From Vitellaria paradoxa (Eukaryota; Streptophyta; Magnoliopsida; Ericales; Sapotaceae): 64,000 bases of DNA. The stretch's first letter is position 1. Each line of letters begins with the position of its first letter. The notes beneath the pieces were generated by a model, which saw only the letters and a program-made list of their open reading frames with translations, was not told the origin of the DNA and did not search any database. The stretch is taken from NCBI GenBank assembly GCA_019916065.1, contig CM034241.1, positions 4,967,062 to 5,031,061 of the forward strand, given 5' to 3'. Made by a program: the position numbers and the translations under genes. This document shows positions 55,030 through 64,000 of this stretch, piece after piece.

Positions 55030-58000
55030 TTAATCCAAATATATGCGAGTGCGTGTGCGTGCGCTCGCCTGTATATCTGTATATGGGGTATCAAAACCTG
55101 AGGGGTTTGATGGGCGATGATCGCCTCTGTTTCTTCTGCTTTGGGGAAGAAACAGAGATCAGAGACAGAAGGAAGATTTCGTTTGTGAGATGTAAGAAAA
55201 AAGGAATAATGTAGGTTCTTAGATACGCAAGAAGGCATGAAAGAGTCAATAAATGCATATGTGATATGGCCAATTTGAGGAAGGTGTGCAATTGAAATCC
55301 CAAAAATAGTCATGAGTTATATTATGGGGCTTGTGTTTCTCCTGGGAGTTTTTCCAAATAGGTGGTGAACCCCCCCCCCCCCAAAAAAAAATTCATTGGT
55401 TGGACAATAGAACAAGAAAATCGTTCTAATTTTTTTTTTTTCCTATTTAAACCCTCCAAATTTACCAAACTTGGGCCATTTATATGTAGAAATAATTTTT
55501 AAATTATAATAAATTATAATTTTTTTGATTGCGTCTTAAAGTAACTTACCTCCATATAATAATAATTATCAAAAGATCAAGAATATATAATGTTGCAACA
55601 AATATTTAAGAGGAAATAAAATATTTCTTTAAAATTGCTTGAGGCAATAATTAATTCTTTAAAGTTAATGTTATGTCTTTGAGCGAGTATATAATAACTC
55701 ATTTACATGGATACTTTCATCTACATGGGCACCTTATTATTGAACTTACGTGGTGCTTGAGCTGATCTTGATTAATTATAATTACCTCATTTCACTACTT
55801 GACTAACTATAAGTTAGTTACTTTCAACACTTAAAATTTACACTCATAACCCTTATTTTGAAATATTTATTTCAACAAAATCTTTCAATTGATGTGAACA
55901 TTAATGTTAAATGAAAAGTACGTGATCGCGCATAAAAATTATATGAGATATCTCTCTCTTAGATTGCATAAAATATACGAAATTATATTTACCTTGCTTT
56001 AATATTTGGCAAATTGTAGGTTAGTTACCTTCAACATTTGAATTTTATACTCACACCTCTTATTTTGAAATAATTACTACGATAAAATCTTTCTATTGAT
56101 ACGGGCATCATTGTTAAATGAAAAAATTGTATGAGACATCTTTCTCTTAAATTGGATAAAATGTTCCAAACGCCATAGAAATTTTCCAAAATTCTTTCAA
56201 AAAAATGAACAATATGCCAAGGAAATAATTAGCAATATTTTTATTTTATTTTATTATTTCTCATTTCCAGACATTGGCTTCAATCTTGAAGCTAAGCCTG
56301 ACTTTTTAATAATTAGCTAATAGCTAAGGACAAAAAAATTAACTTTTTTTTTCTTCCCAAACTAAGCCTAATAAAAAGTTGAGTTCCTATCATTGTTGCT
56401 AACTATTGAAATAACTATGGAAATGGTTTCGATCCAATCTCATAAAGTGCCAAACAGTTAAATCCAAAATCTTTGTCCCCTTGAATTGCATGCTTCGAAG
56501 ATAATAACAAAGAATGATGAAACCTCTACTACGTAATTACCTGTTTGGTTTACCAGACCTAGGGGAGTGATGGAGAAATCCTAACAGCCTTGAAACCACT
56601 TCTGGAGGGATTTGGAGAGAGATGTTAGTAGTTTTTTTTTTTTTTTTTATCTCACAACCAAACAAGAGGGAAGGATAATCCATCTTTCCTTTCCATTTCT
56701 CTCCGGGAAGGATATCATTAGGATGAAGGAATGAGTTTATCAAGACCTAAATGGCAGTCCTCTGGTCCTTTTTCTTTTGTTTTCATAACAATAAAAGAAG
56801 ACAGTCCTCTCTCTTTGAACTATAAGACAATGTTGACACCAAAGGTCTAAGATTGACTACTATAGTATGATCCCACCAAAGAATATTGTGGATTTTGCTA
56901 TAGAACAGAAGCAAAATGGAAGGGCAAACAAGAGCGAACTATGAACCATAAAGTAAAAAGGGAATAAAGAAAAGGCTACAAGTTAATGCAAAGGCTTGAG
57001 CATCAAATTCCTTTCATTTTTAGCAGAAGCTTCAGTGGAGTAGAAACCACCCACAGATCCACCAACACAGTAAAAAGAAAAGAGGGAGATTTAAGTAACT
57101 ATCTCTACCCTGTGACTACTATTTCAACTCTTTCCAGATCACGCCAATCCTGATCTTTTAATAATCGAAAGAAAAGAGTAGCCTTTGCTATTGTAGTTAA
57201 CTAAAAGCTCATGGGGAGGAAAAATCAACAGAATCATCACCACCATCACTGGATATCCAAGATAAATAAATGGACCCACACTAAATGACTATCCAATATT
57301 CCAGCATGGGATCAAAGAAATGATCTATCAAACAAACAAGTAAAGAGTAATGCATTTTACTTACTGCACTGCAACAATGCGACCATGCAAGCAATAGGCT
57401 TAATTACAAGATCACCCCCAAACTTTTACTCAGTTCCCTTTTACCCCCCCCCCAACTGAAAAAACATTAAACATTCAACTCTTAAATTATTAATTTGCAA
57501 CAATGTGCCCATTCCCAACACTGATATTTATAATTTTAGCAAAATTTGGTCAACTAATATGAACATGAGGCAAGAAAAAAAAATATTCCATACAAAAATA
57601 GATATTTTAAAATTTTATTAGGATAAAATAACAATCATATAAAATTTTAAGAACATATTATTCCATAATTTCAGTGAATATATTGATCAATCAAAGTTTT
57701 ATACAATAATTACTTTTGTTACAAAACAGAGGCCTTGGTGCAGCGGTAAGGTATTACAACCCCACAATGCGGTAGCCTTGCTCATTGAATCGTCCTTTTT
57801 TAAGAAAAGTTTATGTAAGGGTGTTTTCATCCCTAATATTTTTTTCTCTTGCTTCCCATGCACAATACTTGAATAAATTTTTATAAATTAATAATTCAGA
57901 GGGCCAATCCGCAGCATTTTTAGTTGTTTTTCTGGGGGCCAATATTGGGTAATAGTTCGAGGTTGTGATAATGTAATTAAGCCTAAAAACAAAGGCAACC

Positions 58001-58603
58001 TACGATATAAACCTAGTAAAGAACAAAGATTAAATTATTAGGTAAGGGACTAGCTTCAGAAATCCAAACTATACTGTAAAATGCGTTTTGTCAATATTCA
58101 GACTAATGATATGTTCTATCATACACTATCATACACCATATAGGCTCAAAGAAATTGGAAACGATTTCCCAGAATATCCCCAAACGAATGAATCTTCTAC
58201 CTTTTTTTAAAAACAAATACCATATCGGTAATAGTAACAGCACACTTATCTCAGCCACTTCTCACTATGGTGCAATTGTGAGAAACTAACTTTCACAATA
58301 AAGATTCACAGTCAATTTATCACAGTGAAAAAAAATTCAACGGTGCATTCAAATTGCAACACAATAAAATGGAAACAAGGCATTCATTTGTAATTGATGA
58401 AATGAAATGTATTACCAAATTTACCCATCAAATTTCATCAAATTTATGATCGGGATACCATGTCCAAAACCTAAATATAAAACTTACACCTCCGCACTGA
58501 AACAAATCAACAGTCATTCAGAGCTCAGTTACTCAAAAATCGGGGACATAAAAACTCAAAACCGAGAAAACTGAAAAACAACAAGAGTAGGAACAAACTC
58601 ATA
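55030..58603. other. gene-free spacer
   Basis: AT-rich with homopolymers, including a C run at 55371-55382 and another at 57446-57454. Positions 57727-57800 start with GAGGCCTTGGTGCAGCGGTAAGG, an A-box-like word seen in some plant SINEs, but no B box or target duplication is clear. Near 57100-57200 the minus strand has about 25 coding-like codons ending DLERVEIVVTG before a stop; too short to call. The last part is the 3' flank of RPL12. Confidence 0.45.
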
Positions 58604-59104
58604 TCAGTCCTGAGGGATCTCGACGTCGCCGTCAGCGATCTCCTGCTGCAGATCCTTGGGGTCCTTTCCGTCAACAGTACACCCGACGGAAACACAAGTC
58701 CCGAGGATCTCCTTCACGGTTCCGCTGAGATCTTTGGCCATCGACCTCGGCCGCATGACCTTGGCGATCTCAATCACGTCATCGAGGGAGATGTTACCAG
58801 TGTGTTTGATGTTCTTCGTCTTCTTCCTGTCGCGCTCGGGCTCTTTGAGCGCCTTGATGACGAGCGCCGCGGCGGAGGGGACGACGGAGACCTTGGCCTG
58901 GCGGTTCTGGACGGTAAGCTTGACGGTGACGCGGAGGCCCTTCCAGTCCTTGGCGGTCTCCTTGGCAATGTCTTCACCGATTTTCTTGGGCGACAGACCT
59001 AAAGGGCCGATCTTGGGGGCCAGTGAACTCGCTGCCCCGACTTCCCCGCCAGTCACGCGGACATAGACGTCGACGACCTGCGATGGGTCGAACTTTGGCG
59101 GCAT
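58604..59104 (-). CDS. RPL12: 60S ribosomal protein L12 (uL11)
   Basis: An intronless frame of 166 codons, ATG at 59104 and TGA at 58604, the same length as plant L12. It opens [20 protein letters not shown], contains the uL11 N-terminal signature [20 protein letters not shown] (residues about 29-48) and the C-terminal rRNA-binding part with [17 protein letters not shown] and [12 protein letters not shown]. uL11 binds the GTPase-associated centre of the large rRNA and forms the base of the P stalk in the cytosolic ribosome. Codon use is strikingly G/C-rich at third positions compared with everything around it, as usual for highly expressed plant genes. Its leader carries a CT repeat. Nothing suggests damage. 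Confidence 0.96.
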   Translation of the reverse strand: MPPKFDPSQVVDVYVRVTGGEVGAASSLAPKIGPLGLSPKKIGEDIAKETAKDWKGLRVTVKLTVQNRQAKVSVVPSAAALVIKALKEPERDRKKTKNIKHTGNISLDDVIEIAKVMRPRSMAKDLSGTVKEILGTCVSVGCTVDGKDPKDLQQEIADGDVEIPQD

Positions 59105-59128
59105 GTTTCTGGCGAAGCAAACAAGATT

Positions 59129-59130
<2 letters not shown>

Positions 59131-59160
<30 letters not shown>
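59131..59160. repeat. (GA)n in the RPL12 leader, CT on the mRNA strand
   Basis: About 14 GA units 27 bp upstream of the RPL12 ATG. In the mRNA this is a pyrimidine-rich CUCU tract, suggestive of the pyrimidine-rich leaders of ribosomal protein mRNAs. Confidence 0.85.
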
Positions 59161-59165
<5 letters not shown>

Positions 59166-59224
59166 GGAGAAGGTTGCGGCGTCGGAGAAGCAGCAAACCG
59201 TAGGGTTGATATAAAAGCTAGGGT

Positions 59225-59708
59225 TTTGCAGATTCAGTGTGAAATGACTGATTTGTTCGTGGGCCTCTTTGTGGATCTGTGAAGATCCAAGACTGAAAAT
59301 CATGGGCTGATTGGCTAAACCCAATTAACTCAACTTAGGATTTTAGCCTATTTATTTGTAGAAAATTATAAGTCATACTTTACAATCTTTTAAAATTATT
59401 AGTCATTCCAAAAAAAAGTATTGCTTTTAAGTCATATTTGTATAGAAAGTTTTGTGATTAGGTCATATTTTTGAGTAAGTCCCACGAGTTTGTTTTAAAT
59501 ATAATTTCTAATATACCAAGAATACCTTTTATTTTTATAATTAAGTTGAGAGTTGCCAGAATTCATGCTAACCGAGATCATGTTTCTTTAGTTTACGTTT
59601 CCTTCTTTATAAATCGGGTGAAAATATAGTATATCATTGATGAAAACGCAATTGTTTCATTGACATGTTGTAAAAGCTCAACGTCTATATGAAACAATTT
59701 ATGCATCT
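59225..59708. promoter_or_regulatory. RPL12 upstream region
   Basis: Presumed promoter of the minus-strand RPL12 gene, next to the satellite array. The transcription start is probably near 59220-59240, where the minus strand reads AAAACCCTAGC, a telobox-like AAACCCTA element typical of plant ribosomal protein promoters (59216-59226). Otherwise no element is assigned. Confidence 0.45.
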
Positions 59709-61345
59709 AAACACAGTACCACATGCCGAGAGTACCTTTCCATGTAGTACTGTTTCATATAAGATGCATGCTCTTATAAACACAATACCAAATGATCTAG
59801 TATGCAAACAACACCATTAAAGATAAAAAGATGTCACATATCCAATGTACGTTGATAGTACCACATAGCCGAGAGTACCACTTTTCATGCGGTACTGTTT
59901 CTTATAAGATGCATATTTCTGTAAAAACAGTACCGAATAGATCTAATATGCAAACAACACCATTAAATACAAAAAAAAGTCACATATCCAATATATGGTT
60001 GGTAGTACCACATGACCGAGAGTACCACATGCATGCAATACTGTTTTGTATAAGATGCATGCTCTTGCAAAAATAGTACCGAATGTGTCTAATATGCAAA
60101 CAGTACTATGAAACACAAAAAAAAGTCACATATCCAATATATAGCTGGCAGTACCATATAGCCGAGAGTACTACATGTATGCGATATTGTTTTGTATAAG
60201 ATGCATGCTCTTGCAAAAACAGTACCGAATGTGTCTAGTATGCAAACAGCACCACGAAACACAAAAAGAAGTCGCGTATCCAATATATAGCTGACAGTAC
60301 CACATGACCGAGAGTACCACATGCATGCAATATTGTTTTGTATAAGATGCATGCGGTACTATTTTGTATAAGATGTATGCTCTTACAAAAACAGGACCGA
60401 ATGTGTTTAGTATGCAAACAGTACCATAAAACACAAAAATAAGTCACATATCCAATATATGGCTGACAATACTACATGGTCGAGAGTACCACATGCATGC
60501 GGTACTGTTTTGTATATAATGCATGCTCTCACAAAAACAGTACCGAATGTGTCTAGTATGCAAACAGCACCATGAAATACAAAAAAAAGTCACATATCTA
60601 ATATATGGCTGACAGTACCACATGGATGAGAGTACCAGATGCATGCGGTACTGTTTTGTATAAAATGAAGTCATATATCCAATATATGGCTAACAATACC
60701 ACATAAATGAGAGTACCATATGCATGCGGTACTATTTTGTATAAAATGCATGTTCTTACAAAAATAGTACCAAATGTGTCTAGTATGTAAACAGCACCAT
60801 AAAATACAAAAAAGAAGTCATATATCCAATATATGACTGACAGTACCACATGAATGAGAGTACCACATGCATGCAGTACTGTTTTGTGTAAAATGCATGC
60901 TCTTACAAAAATAGTATCGAATGTGTCTAATATGCAAACAGCACCATGAAACACAAAAGGAAGTTACATATCCAATATATGGCTGACAGTACCACATAGA
61001 TGAAAGTACCACATCCATGCGGTACTGTTTTTGTAGTACTGTTTTGTATAAGATGCATGCTCTTACAAAAACTGTACCAGATGTGTCTAGCATGCAAACA
61101 GCACCATGAAACACAAAAATAAGTCACGTATCCAATATATGGCTGATAGTACCATATGGCCGAGAGTACCATATACATGCGGTATTGTTTTGTATATGAT
61201 ACATGCTCTTGCAAAAATAATACCAAATGTGTCTAGTATGCAAATAGTAACATAAAACACAAAAAGAAGTCACATATCTAATATATGGCTGACAGTAGCA
61301 CATGGTCGAAAGTACCACATGTATACGGTATTATTTCAAAACAGT
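59709..61345. repeat. ~146 bp tandem satellite, about 11 units
   Basis: A unit marked by CACATATCCAATATATGG recurs at about 59836, 59991, 60127, 60274, 60446, 60592, 60672, 60819, 60966, 61125 and 61270. Most spacings are 146-147 bp. Exceptions are a unit with a ~28 bp internal duplication (near 60340-60370), a half-unit (60592-60672) and one with a ~13 bp duplication (near 61020-61040). Each unit contains AGTACCACATGCATGCGGTA with its palindromic partner, AAACAGTACCGAATGTGTCT and GTATGCAAACAGCACCATGA. Open frames on the minus strand repeat with the unit and are not genes. Confidence 0.93.
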
Positions 61346-61839
61346 ACCACATATGAGTTTTGACACAAGCAGTTATGGTTGACAAAGCTAAATAAATCAT
61401 GCCACGTTCATTTCCATATTGAATCATGCCACAAAATCTCGCGTTTGAAAGTTAAATGAAAACACTAAAACAGTACCACAAAACCTTGTATTTGAAAGAT
61501 AAACGAAAACACTAAACAGTACCATAAAATCAGAAAAAATTAAGATACTTAAGAATGATGATCGATTGAGGTTTTTTCCAAATAGTTTTGATTTTGTTTC
61601 AAAAATCAGTTTTGCTTACTTTGCAAAGAAGATGGAAAGTCGCGGAAGTTATGAGCGAGGTATCCACTATTTTCGAATAAAACTGGCAGTTTTGAAATGC
61701 AGCGAAAAATACATGTCTTTTTTTGTTTTTTTGTTACAAGTGTGACTTATTCACAAATAAGTTTTTTTGATATGACTAAAATCCTTATAAGTTCATAAAT
61801 AGTGACCGGTCTCAAAAAATCCCATTTATTTAGAGATAA
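61346..61839. other. satellite edge and spacer
   Basis: A decayed continuation of satellite words (CAGTACCACAAAACC, AACAGTACCATAAAA) reaches about 61535. It includes two copies of a TTTGAAAG(T/A)TAAA(T/C)GAAAACACTAAA segment. The rest is plain AT-rich DNA. Confidence 0.55.
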
Positions 61840-62238
61840 TCTCTAAATCCGTCATGCACGGGTAAACACCAAAAATTGGTGAAACATTTTTTTCATGAAT
61901 CATTTGTTTGGTGAAACTTTTTTTTTCTTATAATAATCTTTAACTTCTTATAATTAGCTATACTTCAATGGCATTAAAAAGTAATTTTTTTATAATTGTT
62001 ACATTATTAAGTAATTTCACCTATTTATATTTTTATTATCTTAAATACCCTTTAACTATCTACTAATTTGTAATTTTTTTATTTTCTTTTAATGCTCCTT
62101 AATTATGTATTGTTTACTAAAATAACCTTAACTACCTATTATTTACTATTTAAGAAATTTTTATTATTTTTTAATAATTTTATTAATTATTAAGACGGAA
62201 AAAATACTCACACGCATCACGTATGCACTGGCATCTAG
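61840..62238 (+). mobile_element. small Helitron-like element
   Basis: 399 bp starting TCTCTAAATCCGTCATGCAC and ending GGCATCTAG. A short hairpin GCAT-CACGT-ATGC (62214-62226) lies 8 bases before the terminal CTAG. The preceding base is A and the following base T. Noncoding. Fits a short non-autonomous Helitron; the stem is only 4 bp, so confidence is moderate. Confidence 0.45.
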
Positions 62239-63292
62239 TTAGAAATAAAGTGTATAAAAAAAGTGCTTAATTTTAATACACCGTCAATGTAAAAAAATTG
62301 GACACAAGCTGCATATCGCAATTTGACATGTTATTAATTTATAATTTAACGAAACATGAAAAATAATAATGATAAACGCGTATCATATTTTGAAATCCGC
62401 TTGTATTAGGAACAAAAAATAAAAATTACAATTACAATGTATTAAAATTAAACTCATAAAAAATATTTATTTTTAATAAAAAATGTTTGGGGGTAAGGGT
62501 GCCTATTCAAGTAGCATTTTGATATATTAGAACTTGACAAAAAATGATTTAGGTTTAAGCCCAGCTCTTGACTAACTTAACTAATTAAAATATTGTTATT
62601 TTGATTTAAAATACAATAAATTAGAATAAATAGTTTGATTAAATAAAAATAATTTTTTTGTCAATAATATTATAAAATATATATTATTTTATTGAGTTGA
62701 TTGTTATCATTTGAGCCAAGCACTTATAAGGTTGAACTTGAGCTTAAATTTAGCTCATTAAATTTACAAACTGAGTTTAAGTCAACTTATTTCCAACTGA
62801 ACTCAAGCAACTCGTGAATAGCTCAATTCATGGCTACTCCTACTTAAGTTTCTCATTATTCAGTTTCTCTACTTTTCTTACTCACACTTGCAATTAAAAC
62901 TCAAATCCATTTTATTTAGGTCATTAGCAGTAAACATGATAAGCAAATAATTATGATTTAATTTTGTAGATTATTTTGAAAGTAGATTTATTTTCGTATA
63001 AACAAATTAGTGATAATTATGAGTTTATAAGATAAGTGTAATGACTGCTGTTGTAACGTGGCTACTTTTTATTTGGTGATAGAGTGGATTCCAAATGATT
63101 GGAAGATATTATACATGAAATATTAGGAGTTAATTGATAGAGAATAAATGTTAGAAATAGAGAAAATTGAAAAAAAAAAATTGTTTGGCTAATTTATTAA
63201 AGTAACAAAATAGAACATAGAAAAAAAAAAGGATAGAGTGAGGTCGATCTGTAATATAATGGAAAAAAGAAAGAAAGTAAAGTGTTTCAATA

Positions 63293-63323
<31 letters not shown>

Positions 63324-64000
63324 TACGATAGCGAATAACTGTAATTTTTCACACCATATAAAAGAGCTTGTACCATAAGCAAATATAAAAAGAGGTGTAA
63401 ATAATTTACCCCCAAAATTAAAAAAAAAAATCCAAAATATGTACAATTTAGACTTAGGCACCGTTTGGTGTTAAATAAAAAAAATACAAATATCTACAAA
63501 CACGAATTACAAGATTGTAAAATTTAAATTCTTTACTCACTACATAAAATACAAAATACTAACTTTTATAAATTTATATAAATTTATACAACTCCAAACA
63601 CACTATCATGACTTTGAAATATCTAAAAAGGTATTATTTAGTGTGAAAAGATAACTCGGCGCAAACGATTAGTATTTTCAAAGGTTTGTGAAATTTTCAT
63701 CAAGAGCTCGATCTTCAAAATAATGATGATGATGATAATGATGATGATAATATATAATAAATAAAATAAAGAGCTCTTATAAAACCATAAATTCTATTCA
63801 TTAAGAACTCAATTGGTGTTTAAGTTAAAATGTTAACTGAAAATAAGTTGTGTTTCAAATGGCTTAGAAAAGTTATTTGAAGCATTTAATAACCTATTAA
63901 AAAAAGTAAATTTTTATTCAATTCTCTCCCTCTCTCTTGGGGGGTTGTTTGGTATCTTACTAAAATAAAACTAGCTGTTTTATATTTGGTAATTTGAAGG
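62239..64000. other. AT-rich spacer to the window end
   Basis: No gene is recognised. Contains a (GA)n run at 63294-63317, the MITE family 2 copy at 63455-63606 and a (GAT)n run at 63719-63752. Confidence 0.5.
63455..63606 (+). mobile_element. MITE family 2 copy
   Basis: About 150 bp, starting GGCACCGTTTGGTGTTAAAT and ending TATACAACTCCAAACACACT; the ends are inverted. Closely related to 43196-43346 (shared ATGCATTAC-type order: AATTAC(A/G)AGA, AAATTTAAATTCT, TACTCA). Confidence 0.6.

Noticed and set aside
57100..57210. Short minus-strand coding-like scrap ending DLERVEIVVTG
   Set aside because: Only about 25 codons, with stops upstream unless an unproven acceptor is used; no recognisable family.
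60089..61318. Series of overlapping minus-strand open frames of 64-118 codons with similar peptides
   Set aside because: They recur with the 146 bp satellite unit and result from its lack of stops in one strand; no start context, no domain.
59709..61345. CRISPR-like repeat array
   Set aside because: Repeats are directly adjacent 146 bp units without unique spacers, in a plant genome.

Overview
This window reads as nuclear DNA of a flowering plant, most likely a woody eudicot or a magnoliid; the species cannot be told from sequence alone. The evidence is spliced genes with GT/AG introns, plant-only gene families (CRINKLY4-related receptor kinase, PORR-domain organellar RNA-binding protein, a MIR160 hairpin), AT-rich intergenic DNA, long dinucleotide microsatellites, and plant classes of transposable element (RTE and L1-type LINEs, gag-bearing LTR element, TRIMs, tRNA-derived SINEs, Helitrons, MITEs).

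Layout. 1-12.3 kb is gene-free AT-rich DNA with a tiny SINE, a long-TIR MITE, microsatellites and a 3 x 103 bp tandem array. 12.3-17.2 kb holds a six-exon relic of a cold-responsive-protein-kinase-like (CRPK1/At1g16670 type) kinase with frameshifts and repeats in its introns. 18.24-18.32 kb (minus) holds a MIR160 foldback with a TATA-like box upstream. 20.36-20.82 kb is a TRIM with perfect 5 bp target duplication. 22.16-24.51 kb (minus) is an intact, intronless CRINKLY4-related gene of CCR1/CCR2 type, with a tandem repeat just upstream. 25-44 kb is mainly transposable-element debris: an L1-type LINE split by a PIF-type MITE, a Helitron, two SINEs, a long-TIR MITE, an RTE LINE and a second TRIM. 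44.4-50.7 kb holds pieces of a CID5/CID6-like gene (PABC-interacting, CUE region) swollen by an LTR retrotransposon lacking pol, a third TRIM, a LINE tail and a tandem segmental duplication. 50.87-52.07 kb (minus) is an intact PORR protein of WTF9 type. 52.5-58.6 kb is mostly MITE-rich spacer with one orphan exon-like stretch. 58.60-59.10 kb (minus) is ribosomal protein uL11/RPL12. 59.7-61.35 kb is a roughly 146 bp tandem satellite. The last 2.6 kb is AT-rich with a small Helitron-like element.

The intact genes are unrelated in function: cell-surface signalling, auxin-response regulation by a microRNA, mitochondrial intron splicing and the cytosolic ribosome. They do not form a pathway. From memory, MIR160a, CCR2 and WTF9 lie close together on Arabidopsis chromosome 2 (At2g39175, At2g39180, At2g39120), so the window probably preserves old microsynteny. 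I found no bacterial-style system or clearly new gene family. The most unusual items are the three TRIMs, the retrotransposon whose empty site is preserved in a neighbouring duplicate, microsatellites pressed against splice acceptors, and the palindrome-bearing satellite.
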